Made by a program: the position numbers and the translations under genes. The notes beneath the pieces were generated by a model, which saw nothing but the letters and a program-made list of their open reading frames with translations, searched no databases and was not told the DNA's origin. This document shows positions 30,311 to 41,894 of a stretch of 52,698 bases of DNA, one piece after another; position 1 is the first letter of the stretch; every line of letters begins with the position of its first letter. The stretch spans positions 1 through 52,698 of the forward strand of contig JAUCBJ010007401.1 in the NCBI GenBank assembly GCA_032718475.1. Reading direction: 5' to 3'. This DNA is from Nemertoderma westbladi (Eukaryota; Xenacoelomorpha; Nemertodermatida; Nemertodermatidae).

Positions 30311-31290
30311 GCATGTGAATAAAAAAACCTCAGAGCGCAATTTTACTTAAAAAAAAGAATATTGGACGACCGGTAAGATATAGTGATTTTAATGTTGGCT
30401 CTTATTTATAAGACGCAAGATAAGTAGAATTTCTGACAACACCAAACAGTGACAACAGTCGGTTACACTAGAAAATTGGTAGCTATTATTTTTTTAGAAC
30501 GTTGTAGTGATCTAAAATTACTAACTGCAATATAATATAGTTGTATATGTTCTAGAATTGAGGTGCAGCGTTTCCAATTATTGTACTGATGCTGACTTTT
30601 GTTAAATAATTTAATTTTCTGGAATGTTGATTTATTTGAGTAGAGAGCAACTCAACTGCATTAAATGATTTGAAGACAAGTGCGCCTTTCAGTAAAGTTC
30701 CTATAATGTGCGTGGATTTTGCTTAATAAATAAGTGCGTGGATTTTGCTAAAATTCCAAACCAACAACCTTTTGTACCTCGATGCACTTTCAACGCATGT
30801 ATTAAAATTGATGGAATTACACCAAAAATATTTACACACTTTCTTACTTTGCTTTTTACACCGACGGGAAAAATCATATTCAATGCAATCCTATGGGTTA
30901 ATTTTTCTCGCGGTTAAGGAAAAGTATTCCATTTTCTCCCGGTTATTGTTTAAATTCGGGCGATTTTTTGTATACGTCTAATTTTCTTTGCAAATTTAAC
31001 TGCGTCTAATTTGTTACTATAAAGATAACATCGCGATTCCAAAATTATTTTTATTTCTCTGTGGTTATAAACTAAATATACAACACCAAATAAAAACCTG
31101 ACTTGTAATATAGATAATTTGATAAAAATAGAAATGCGTCATAGAAATTGCAGATTTCCGATTACTCATTCCATTCTTTCAATTAAATTTACTTTTTCTT
31201 TCATACGTAAAACGAATTCGCCTACTATAACTATTAGTAATAGATAATTAAACAAGATAACTAGTCATGTCTTAATGAAATATTCGTCAA
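30311..31290. other. AT-rich non-coding sequence
   Basis: No gene seen. A 20-bp direct repeat (GTGCGTGGATTTTGCT) occurs twice at about 30710 and 30735. Confidence 0.5.
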
Positions 31291-31291
31291 A

Positions 31292-31525
31292 ATGTTTCTA
31301 ATATTATTGATATTGGTGTTATTTGACTTGACTGAAACATCTAGTGCAAAGGATAAAGAAGATAATAATAAGAAGGAAGATAAAGAAAATTCATCACCGG
31401 CAAAGTTTTGGGGACTTTATTTGACCGCCATGATACTTGTTGGGGCGGTATGGATCGGCAGTGTAATTATCGAGAGTGGACAATATATCAAACAACACAA
31501 CAGCAAGGGACGCAGAGATTCATAG
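31292..31525 (+). CDS. Candidate small single-pass membrane protein (77 aa)
   Basis: The ORF has two hydrophobic segments placed as in a type I membrane protein: an N-terminal signal MFLILLILVLFDLTETSSA, a lysine/glutamate-rich hydrophilic spacer (KDKEDNNKKEDKENSS), then a membrane span roughly FWGLYLTAMILVGAVWIGSV, and a short basic tail (KGRRDS). No family recognised. The combination is less likely by chance than a random ORF, but no transcript signal is visible. Confidence 0.45.
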   Translation: MFLILLILVLFDLTETSSAKDKEDNNKKEDKENSSPAKFWGLYLTAMILVGAVWIGSVIIESGQYIKQHNSKGRRDS

Positions 31526-31714
31526 AAAAAAAATGAAATGGACGAAAAGTTTAAGTGTTGGAGTTTAAAGTGCAGAACAATGGGAGAACGAATAACGACA
31601 AAATATGAGCAAGTAGAAGAGTGACTGTTTCTGGAGTCTAAGTAATTATTTTATTTTTATGAACCATGTAATACAGCAATTTCTTCAGCTTTTCACGATA
31701 TATAAGTCATACAG

Positions 31715-32254
31715 AAATCTCGGAAACTTGAAGTCCAATTGTTTAGAGCAGCAGTAGTTCCAGTACTCCTCTATGGGAGTCCATGCAGGGCTCTAACTGC
31801 TGAGGACACCAAATCTCTGGATAGCACATTTACAATAATGCTAGGTCGGGTTCATTGTGTCAAGTACAATACACATATTTCCAACCAGACACTATATAAC
31901 ATTGAAGGTGTCTCATTGGTTCCCCCAAGCTTGACACTAGAACAAAGCCGCCTCCGCTTTGCAGGACATTGCTTTCGCCGTGAGGACCAGCCAGTGCACA
32001 ATCTTGTGCTTTGGCAGCCTCGCGGAGAAAATAAGCATGGTGGACAGCCCATGACTTTCGTGAGACGCCTCCTAAAGATGCGGTTGAAGATGCGGTGCGG
32101 CGGTACAACTTTGTTGATAAGCCGGCATAGCATTCGTAATGCACGCTGCATTGGGCTTGCCAATTGTGAATTACATGGTGGTGACAAATTGCATTTGTTA
32201 AGCTGGCATAGCATCTCAATATTAAGCAGTTTCAATGCAGCAGGCCGATTATAG
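31715..32254 (+). pseudogene. 3' end of an RTE-like non-LTR retrotransposon ORF2
   Basis: The peptide AAVVPVLLYGSPCRALTAED through LYNIEGVSLVPPSLTLEQSR, RLRFAGHCFRREDQP and VLWQPRGENKHGGQP matches the C-terminal domain of RTE-type ORF2 proteins (LLYGSETW.., S..L..RRLR..GH..R, P.G...RG.P). The RT and endonuclease parts are missing, so it is a 5'-truncated insertion, usual for target-primed integration. Confidence 0.8.
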
Positions 32255-33180
32255 TAGTAGTTGTAGTATAGCAGGAGTTAGAATCAGGAGTTATCGGCAA
32301 CAGGAACAAGTCGGGATTTACGTTAACACACGCAGTACCATGTGGGTCAAATGTGACCCAAATAGTCTCTGACTTTAACTCGGTAGCGTAAACGCGGCCT
32401 TACGGATCATGATAGAGCCATCGAGCACATTTGTATACTATGGGATGAACCAGTTCTGTAGTAGTGGTAGTGGTAGTAGTAATAGTCGACTCCGCTACCC
32501 TAAAACAATGTAGTTAGCATGACACCCGATGATAGGGTGTAAGGGAAATTGATTATTATTCTGGAAGTCAAACTAACTGAATAGCTTTCTTTATGTCCAG
32601 TAGTGGAGGTGAATGTCTCGTATCCATGGAAAGGGCTTCCCTACAATTCTAACAATGCAATGAAACTACTACTATTAATTTCCCTTCTTGGCGTTACCGG
32701 CACGTTACTTATGAGTATATTAACTATTAATTGCTCATAATCGTATTGTCCATAAATAATGTATTCTTATTAATATTTTAATTATTATAAACTTCTTATA
32801 ATCACAACGCAGTTTCTTGCGGCAGTATAGTATTATTTTGTTATTTCGCTTTTGTAGAGTAAAATTTATGATAATCACTGCGGGATATAAAGTGTCCCAT
32901 AGAAAAACATAGGATTATTATTTATTTCATGAATATAACCTCAATCAATTTTCAGGAATCAAATTAAAATCACACTTGGCTTATAACATGAAAAAAAAAT
33001 ACGTATAATATTATGTATAATAAACCTCTCTCGCAAATGCGTAAAAGATTAAAAAAAAGTTGAATTAAACTAAAACACCATTTTCATTCAACCCTCTTTT
33101 GAAATTATTTTAAATTATACATCGTATTTACGTTTAAACAGTTTAACCCAATAACCATAAAACATTTGTGAACAGGCTCA
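32255..33180. other. Non-coding sequence
   Basis: GTAGTAGTGGTAGTGG-type trinucleotide runs near 32460-32480; otherwise AT-rich. No gene supported. Confidence 0.5.
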
Positions 33181-33188
33181 TTCCAAAG

Positions 33189-34810
33189 TAAAGTACGAGA
33201 CATTCGTACACAATTTTGAACTTTGATTGCCTGTACAATGTTATCCACAGCACATATGTGCACAAAATTGTGCTTCGATTGAACTTTCGAATATCAGCTT
33301 TGATTTCGCGAAGCTTATGGCGGGACTTAGACACTTTTGAGAAAACACCAGCTTGTCCAATTAAGGTAAAGTACGGATTCGTACGAAATGGTTTTTTTTA
33401 TTTTATGATTTCAATTCTAAAGTTTAGCGAATTGTGCGCAGGTACGGTGTTGAGTTGATGTTTAGGATAAAGCTGTATTATTAAGCTTAAATAAAAATAT
33501 AAATATCAGACGAATTGCTACATTGCTAATTTTTTACAGTGTGGTGTGTGTGGTAAAGTATGGGACATTGCTAGGTAAAGTACGGGACCTGTACAATTTT
33601 ATGGTCAAAATGGTCTCTTACACTTAATCTAACAGTAATTTCTGGATAATTAGTGATAATAAAGTGCAACTAAGTATTTCCAACCAAGATATGGATGCAA
33701 AATGTGGGGCGACCCACAAATTGACCCGAAGTCTTAGCATATGGGTGCCGTTGAGGAGTTGTCTGTCATCTGTCTAATTTTTGATCGCTAATATTGTATA
33801 ACTCCTGTCATTTATAGATGAAATTAAACCAAACATGGTACGTATGAAGTCTGTCAAAAGTTTGGAAAGAATCTGAGGTTTAATGAATCAAAGGTCACAT
33901 ATCCGACAGTCTGTCTGTTGGTACCGATAGTTTCAAAATTTTGATAAAAACCGAAATAAGTCCGCCAATCATTGATGAAATATAACCAAACTTGGTACAC
34001 ATGTAGTCTGTAAAAAGTTTAGAAATTCTTTCCATTTTTCTGAAAATGTATCAATTACTATACTTACCGATCTTCTTATCTGCTAAAATAAACTACATTT
34101 TTTGAAGTTTGTTGTAAAGTACGGGACTTTACATGCATAAACTCAAAGATTAGTTAACTGAGGAATGTTTCTTAGTTCAAATACATACTTCTATGCTTCC
34201 CCCTACTATCACCCTAAAGCATTATAACACTCCTGCCCTCCAGGTTTCATATATTACATTAATAGAGTGCACTGAAATGTAATCGCCATTATAATGGTAA
34301 AGTATGGGACAATTTTCAATTGGCCGTCATGATGTTTCTAGGGAGTAGATTATGAAACTACAGGTAATTGTTTCTTAAGATGACGCAACACAAACGAGCT
34401 TTGCATTCCACTGGGTGATAGGGCTGATCTGAGTTAGAGTACTTCTCTGTGTATAAAAAAAAATTTAACTATTTTTTGGTAAAGTATGGGATTTCTTGAC
34501 TGAGGAATGATTCTCAGTTCAAATATAGACTCATATTCTTACGGCCTACTATGGCCTTAGAGTATTATAACAATCCTGGCTTCACATACATTAATACAGT
34601 GCACTAATATAATCGCCATTTTAATGGTAAAGTATAGGACAATTTTCAATTGGCCGCCATGATATTTCTGAGGGAGTGAAGATGAAACTAATTGTTTTAT
34701 ACGATGACGCAACACAAACGTGCTTTGCATTCCACTGGGTGATTAGGCTGAGTTACATCTCTGTGAATAAACTAAAAATTTCACTATTTTAGGTAAAGTA
34801 TGGGACATCA
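33189..34810 (+). repeat. Region with nine dispersed TAAAGTAYGGGAC motifs, including a ~340-bp tandem duplication
   Basis: TAAAGTA(C/T)GGGAC-like motifs start at about 33189, 33367, 33554, 33576, 34115, 34298, 34480, 34628 and 34794, all in the same orientation. 34115-34479 and 34480-34793 are diverged tandem copies sharing, in order, CTGAGGAATG, TATAACA, TAATCGCCATT, GACAATTTTCAATTGGCCG and GACGCAACACAAACG. Confidence 0.8.
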
Positions 34811-34819
34811 CATGATTAA

Positions 34820-37800
34820 ATTTATAGATTTAATTACAAGGGAATGAAATACATAATTCGAAAATGGGTTTGTTTTTGATTTGGTACATGCTCAGAAATG
34901 TTAATTTATTGGTCATGGGAAGTGCCTACTGGAAACGAAACTTTTGCACACTTTTATTCACATTTTGTGCAGAGCAGGTGCATAATTTGTAATTCGACTA
35001 TTTTTAAGAAACCACCTGTGTTGATACAATTTTTAGCACTGAATTCATGAAGTACGATAAATTTCGACCTAAAATAAGTATAAATTAAAAGCTACATCTC
35101 ATTTTTCGAAATTAGTGGGGAGGTTGACCTTTTCATGAAATGAGCCAAAACATTTTACATTTATTTTCAATTAGATTTATGTGAAATAATTATAGAGTTC
35201 AGTTGTCACAAGTCTAGTAAAATATCTGTTTGTTTAATGTATTTGTTAGGTCCAATTGATTTACCGATATATCAGTCCCTTTTCCACTATAACCAACTCC
35301 ACTACCTTTTAGAATATACAGTAAATTAATAAGCAAGTTCTCATTATTGATGGGGAAAATTGTTGTTTTTTATAGTATTATATATATATGAGTGCAGTAT
35401 ATATACAGTGCAATTGAGAATAGTTCAGCACGGAGATAGTTGGAGCTGCTGCCTTTTCCTTGTGTATATTAATTTAATAGCCTCATTAATTACACGGGTG
35501 TCACCAGTTATACAGGTTCTATGTTGTTTTATGTGTGTTGATGATCTTTACTGCCGTGTATAAAACCTCATAAACAAATTAATCCAATGGCATTTTGCAT
35601 TATTAAATAATTGATGCACCGTGAACGAATGGGATGTAGAATTGTAGAATGTGTCGAAATAAAAAACACAGAAATTTCTTAAACTAATAATTCAACCAGT
35701 TCTATGAATATTAATCCATTTGTTACATAAATTATTTATTAATTTGTTTGGTAAATGACTGAATAAATTTCCTCCATTTCATTATCTATGATTGTCATTA
35801 ATCTATATCAATATACAATAAATGAGACCCCATTACTAGTGGCCCCTTTCAATGTAAACAATATCACCCTAACTTACTTCCATAACGTCTACTAGCTATA
35901 ATTATAATAAATTCGCCATGTGGCGGCATTAAAGTTTCTACCTAATTGTTAAACTGGACCCTCGTAACATTACGGTAACGGAAGCAATTAATAAATAACT
36001 CTGACATACTTTGACACCCTAACCTGTATAAGTGTTAGGCCTACCTCATTGGCCGTTGCAGTTATTGTCCTGGTTTCTAAGAATTATCATCATTAATTTC
36101 TTTATCCTAATAAAGTTACGTTGTTACACCTGTATTATTGCTGTAATAAATCTACTAAAATTATGATAAATAATATTATTGTTTGCTTCTCAGGAATTGC
36201 TTATCGATTAGGCCTTGTATGTATATAGTTATTCATTTTTGACACACTAACTATGACTGTTTGATTATAAAATTTTTTTCCAATGTACATTAGTACAACT
36301 ATCTATGGACTTTTTAGAGATTGGCCTTTTTCACCGTTGTTTAAATCTATTCGCGAATGTTTGAATCTATTCCGTAGTAAGAGACCTCCTGAACGGGCTA
36401 TAAGTCTCAGTTCAATGTGCAATGTGGGTCTCTCAAAATGTGGGTAACACAACGGCATTCCTAAAAAGGGTCAAACGGTCTTTGCGAGATCAATTTATTC
36501 AAGGTTGTTATGAAAACTATTAAATTATATAAAGGGACAGTATTTATATTAAAACGGCATTTGGGGATGAGGAATATCTGTCTTCGTTGATGGATAACAA
36601 TGGTTTATGGTAAACATTAGCCTGGTTTCGTTGGACGATGGGACCGCAGAGTTGTAGAGGAGCGTTTATGTAAAATGTGCAATATGCATTGTGTAAAGAA
36701 CTAGTACCGTTTTTTGTTAGTATTTCCCGAGTACTCAGATACAAGACAGATTCACCTCCATAATCGTTACTGCGAAAAATTTTCCGAGTATAAATTTAGA
36801 TTTAATTTCCCAAACCGAATGCTGTCAGGTGACAAAAAAGAACGTTGCCTTGTATCTCAATAAAGCTTTTGCTAAACGGGACACTGTGTTGGGTAGGGTG
36901 AGGGAGCAATGTAATTCTTAGATCTGCGATTAGCTATACTAAATATAGTCTGACTTACTTTATGTAGTTGACAAGTTACGATATTATTGTCCCCTTCCTA
37001 ACATATTAACCGTTGTAATGGCAAGATTTATAGACGGTCACCGCTCTATCCAGGTATTTTCCTGGAGTAGTTGGTCTTTATAGGGGCGGGTCAAGGTTTA
37101 TGGTGCTTTCAAAGTACTGAAGGAAGATATAAAAATGAGCTACGTTCATTAAGAAATTGTTTCATTTCTTGAATAATGGAGCAAATTGATAGCATGTCAA
37201 TTTCCCATATTGTATGGAATTGAAATATATTCAAATCGATAGGATTGTGGTTGATCGTTATATGCAATAATTGATTTAATCGTTTTCGATTGAGGTCATG
37301 TGTTCATTAACGTTACATCATGAAAGGACGGCGGAAATACGTTATATTAATATAATATATATCATTAGATTAACATATTTATGAATGAGTTATAAAACTA
37401 CATTTTGTAAAAGTAGGGTGACTTTATCCACAATGTGTATCTAAGTAGGTACTAATATTATTATTGATATAGATTTGGATATGGATTGAATGACGGAGTG
37501 ATTGACTGATATACCTATATCTATTCAAATATACAATCCGCTCATTGCTATCATTAATTTAGATCCTATGGTGATAAAGGGAACTTTCAAATATTTGAAA
37601 CTATTTTGCGTATGATAGGTGATGAAATTCATTGTTGTGACCCACATATGCCTTTTGCTTTAATTACTTTTTAAAACTACTTTATTATAAATTTACTTCA
37701 CCGACGTAGATACAGTTCATCTACATTTTTGCTTATTATTGGCGTCTTCAACGAATTATTAACTAATGTAAATTAGGCAGGCCTCTATGAATTAATTCAT

Positions 37801-37870
37801 TTCTATAGAACAAAAGGTTGTTTATAATAATTATTATCTTCAAACAATCATATAATATTTAGCAATGCCT
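34820..37870. other. Gene-poor AT-rich stretch
   Basis: 3 kb with only short ORFs lacking codon structure or recognisable motifs. TATATATATATG runs near 35380. I see no gene. Confidence 0.5.
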
Positions 37871-37874
37871 ATTT

Positions 37875-38300
37875 GTGGTAAAATTAATGCAAAACTTAGT
37901 TACCTACTCTAGAACAATTACCACAATGAAAGAAGACGGCGATGTCATTGGAAATGGTACTGGTCTTGGTACAGGCAGCAATACCGGTACTGATAATAGA
38001 TCAGCATGTGTAACTGGAATAACACGGTCACGGACGAACAGCGCAATGAACCTAAGTCATGAACCCATAGCGCCCAATGAGATCGTTCCATTGATAAGGA
38101 CGTTGTACAAAAAGTACACAGCTGGTCAGACTGTATCGAATGCGAAACTAACACAGAGCCGTAATAGGGCAAAGTCATGGCAACCTCCCGGAAACGACAA
38201 TATGGATAAAGGGATATGTTCTAAGTATGAGAGTATGGACTATGAGACATTCGAGAGTGCTATATTCCTTAATGATCGCATTGACAAAGGCTACAAACAT
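37875..38300 (+). CDS. Candidate coding exon with consensus donor, function unknown
   Basis: The open frame is followed at 38301-38306 by a perfect donor GTAAGT, so the exon probably ends at 38300 rather than at the ORF stop. Two in-frame Met codons (37875 and 37926) are possible starts; AG dinucleotides near 37897 and 37910 could instead be acceptors. The peptide has a Gly/Thr-rich low-complexity segment (GNGTGLGTGSNTGT), then IVPLIRTLYKKYTAGQ and ESMDYETFESAIFLNDRIDK. No family recognised. Downstream exons would lie past the nested transposons at 38.5-41.2 kb. Confidence 0.45.
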
Positions 38301-38984
38301 GTAAGTAACTATAATTATATTGAAGGCGGCTGTACTATGTGGGGCGAGTCAGAAATGCGAGCCATCAATCAACGGGAATAATTATACTAAGGTTGATTTC
38401 CAAATGGGTGTATAGGGAATGGCTTGCAGTTTTGATGCATGAAGTCTCCCCTCCCTTGTATGACTCTGCTGCATGTAATTTTTTTAAGCTACTTAGGGGC
38501 CGTGCACATATGATGTGGGATTTGTGCACAATTTGTGACTTGGGGAGGGGGGCTAGCTATGTGACGTCAAAATAGCACTTTGGTTAACAAATAAAAAGCA
38601 CAACACCAACATCAACAGCCAAAATGAAAACTATTTAAGTAATCGCGAATCGAGGGGATGAAGTGTTAATTCTAAGTGGCGATAAAGATCGAGAACACCT
38701 ATTTGACCTATAGGGGCTGTTGCGCTGTCAGTCAGAGAGGTAACAGCCCATGGGGTAAGGATTTACCCATGGGGCGCTAACTATCAGATAGTCTGATACC
38801 AACTGTCAGACAGTCTTTTTCAACTATCAGATAGATGATCGCCCAGTTACAAGTTGCCTGATAGTTGTATTTTTTAAACCCCGAGTGTCGTTGACGGAGT
38901 CTGTTACTTCCGAAATCGTTGATCGTGGTGCCGGTGCCGGAATTCTGGCTTTGATTAAAAACACTGAACTGCTGAACGATGGCG

Positions 38985-39305
38985 GAATCTACGAAACCCG
39001 GCCGGATTCCTAATCCGAGGAGGCGACGGAGTAAATTAAACGTAACAATGAAACGATCGCGATGGACAATGGACTGATGGAGTCTATTCAATGTATCCAG
39101 GACGATACGATGGTGGTGGAGTCTATTACAGTATTAAACACGCAACCAAAGCGATCAGACGATGGCGATGTAATCTACAAAACAGAGAACGACAGGAAGG
39201 CGTTATTAAACCCAGTAAGATGGTGCATAACGAAGCGATCGAGACGGATAACGGAGTCTATTACAGAATTAAACCTGGAACGAAGACGGTGGAATCTATA
39301 GGCCT
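38985..39305 (+). repeat. Degenerate minisatellite
   Basis: Recurrent GATCG.GA(T/C)GG....GGAGTCTATTA and ATTAAAC..G.AAC blocks spaced about 60-75 bp. They produce small repetitive ORFs that I do not regard as genes. Confidence 0.5.
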
Positions 39306-39982
39306 AAACCTGGAACAATGCGAACAAGGTTACTCTAAAGTTAGACTAGACCATAGACTGGTTTGTGAGATTAACTTGCCAATACTAACTCAATACAATT
39401 TGCTTTCTTCGAATTCCTAATAATATGTTTTAATCTTAATAATAAATTATTCAATATCAATTATTTTATAAGTCTTGTCAATGTATAAGATTGCTAAAGA
39501 CTAAAGAGCTAACTTTAGGAAGATCTGCCTTATATTTTTAGAATTATTATAATTAATTTTTGTTATGTTTATAATGAATTGTATCTTTTGACAGACTACT
39601 TGATGTGTGACCCTGATAATAAAATTAAATGGTGCCGAAATATTTTCACTTACTTAAGTGCAGGGGGGGGGGGGGGTGCAATCAATATTCTTCCCTCTCC
39701 AGGTGAAAATCGACGCAAATAAGTGAGTGATCTTCCACAGTAAACCCTTCCACTCTGTTTCCCAAGTTGCCTTGGTTCCCAATCGACCACTGAAGGATGA
39801 AAGCCGGGGTTGGGCTAGGCTGCAGCATTTAAAGCACTGTGCCCAAACAGTACTGCCCCATCTAGGGATCGAACATTGAATATTTGAGATTGCATAAGAT
39901 AGAGTATTGAATATCTTTGGCCGTCATCCCGTTGGTGACTGCATTGGCAACCATTTCGACAGTTTCGATTGGTTTCGGCTCT

Positions 39983-40213
39983 TCAGTCCCTGAATAGACC
40001 GATGGTCGGCGTGGTTGCTGTCCCCATGACTGAGGCTGCATTATCAACCAAAATTGCCATCTCCAGGTGCTGGAGCAGAAACTGGTGTGACCGCGGTTCG
40101 TGGGTGGCACTGTGGAGACGAGCCCCGATCTCCCGGAGGAAGGTGGATGCCTCTGGACCAGGGCGGCCAAAGGTCTCAAAGGCCACGGGGTGAAATAAAT
40201 GGCCCCGGTCCAT
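39983..40213 (-). pseudogene. C-terminal fragment of a retroelement RT protein
   Basis: The minus-strand peptide LFHPVAFETFGRPGPEASTF, then LREIGARLHSATHE and FLLQHLEMAILVDNAASVMG resembles the conserved tail common in many invertebrate retroelement polymerase proteins (PVA.ETLG.WGP.A...I..LG.R....T...R...FL.QR...A...GNA..V.GT). No RT core is next to it, so it is a fragment carried inside the nested TIR element. Confidence 0.6.
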
Positions 40214-41180
40214 TAGGTCGCGATACTTAGAGTTTTTAGTGCGCTCCGCCCCCTTACTGCCTTAGCTGAGTGCCCCTCGGCAATGATGGTTTGTTGAAGG
40301 TGGCTGGGGGCCAGTGGATCTAGTAATAATTAACGCAAAGATATGATTAGGTAGGCCTACGTGATATTACTGTATTAATTTCTCAAACCAAACCTCCATT
40401 GACGTCAAATCAAGCGTCAAATATATCCAATTTCTCAATCCATACTAATCCGTATGTAATAATGCAGTAATGTCAGAATGTACACTGTAATGCAATACCG
40501 GTAATGTCAATGTCCAACCAAACAATGCGTTGAGTGTTATCGGACCAGCCTCCGAGAAATGTTAGGCTAACGGCACCTCGCTCTGTTGCATCAGTTTTTG
40601 TAGTGGTCAGGTTGTTCCAGGCTACCAGAATCCGTTAGGCCTAGTGCATGATATAGAATCAGCACATCCTGACATCTGTGCAATTCCTGATCTCAGGCGA
40701 GCATTTTACAGATGGTGGTCTAATTTATATGGTCTTGTACCGCGAAACCGTGTATTATTTACAGATGTAGGCTAGGTCCCAGAGGTAAATCCTTACCCCA
40801 CGGGCTGTTACCTCTCTGACTGACAGCGCAACAGCCCTCTCTCTAATTGACTGGGTAGATAAGGACGAGGTAGAGTTAGACCCAGGAAGTGGCACAATAG
40901 TCGATCGTATACCTGGTGCACTTCAGGTGATCGATGTCGAAACTCAGATGTTGTAGTCATTGTGAAAAGCTGAATTAATGAAGTATTAATTGCCATTTAG
41001 TATTTAACATAATAATTTCAAATTTAACATTTTGTATTAACTATATACTTGGTATGTTTTGTGACATAACTTTCAAGGGGGGAGGGGGGATTACAAAATT
41101 CGTGACAGATTGTGGCAGAGGGGGGAGTGGGGTCGAAAATCGTCAAAAAAAGCGTGACATCATTTGTGCACGGCTCCTTA

Positions 41181-41894
41181 ACCATATATTCCACTTTACG
41201 AATCAACAACTTTAATAACTCGCTATAATCCGTTTAGAAATTATGGTTTAACGTTATGTCGATGGCCACCACTAACCAAGCCAAACCACTATGCCACTAC
41301 CGTATCCCTTACAACTTGGTCTATACATGTCTTAGCCAGTTGTCCATGGCAACGTCTACCTTGTACTGGTTGCCAGAGAAATAGATCTGGTATGACCTCG
41401 TATTTAATGATCCAGCTTGTGGCCTAAGTGGCCCTAAATGCTAGGTAGTATGTGAGGGAATAAGACCCCATGTCATATTTTATTGTTTTCATATTAATAT
41501 CAAAATCCCTCTCAAGTCGTGGTTGTCTAACAGTTTCTTTGGTTATCATCTTACAAAATAATCATCATCAGTATTCAAACTCCGCGTATCTAATTTATAT
41601 AATTGACATATATAATATAAGTATATATAATAGTATTTATAATTAAATATAAGATATTGTGTATTTATTGTTTTTTAGGTTGTTATCACCAATATATACC
41701 GATGGCTTGTATGCTTTGCAATAGGAATCACAATCGGAATCATAGCAAAATGTTTGAGCATTTTAACAACATTTTTATTCCGTCACAAAATCGCGCTAAT
41801 TCTCAGCATTAATTCAGGGTGAGTCACAAACTCAAATAATTAATTATTTCATTATTCACAAGTATATATAATAATAATGGTATAGAATAATAAT
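41181..41894. other. Non-coding AT-rich spacer
   Basis: TATATAATATAAG runs near 41605-41650; no gene supported. Confidence 0.5.

Larger units (their letters stand above)
38714..40837. mobile_element. TIR element nested in the Harbinger-like element, ~54-bp terminal repeats
   Basis: Left 38714-38768 and right 40783-40837 are inverted and almost identical, starting GGGCTGTTGCGCTGTCAGTC. Each terminal repeat contains its own hairpin: GGGCTGTT...AACAGCCC, followed by GGGTAAGGATTTACCC. Next to the left end are several palindromic ACTATCAGATAGT-like motifs (about 38780-38880). The interior carries a short minisatellite and, on the minus strand, a retroelement C-terminal fragment. Confidence 0.72.
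38496..41177. mobile_element. PIF/Harbinger-like element with TTA target duplication, interrupted by another element
   Basis: Terminal inverted repeats GGGGCCGTGCACATATGATG and its right-end partner (inverse of CATCATTTGTGCACGGCTCC) flanked by TTA at 38493-38495 and 41178-41180. Three-base TWA duplications are typical of PIF/Harbinger. The G-rich subterminal tracts (GGGGAGGGGGG) are shared. No transposase frame is seen; most of the interior is another element (38714-40837). Confidence 0.7.

Noticed and set aside
31852-32235. Two minus-strand ORFs over the RTE-like fragment
   Set aside because: They are antisense to the recognisable non-LTR C-terminal peptide.
39062-39420. Plus-strand ORFs of 79 and 109 codons
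   Set aside because: They arise from a degenerate minisatellite inside the nested TIR element.
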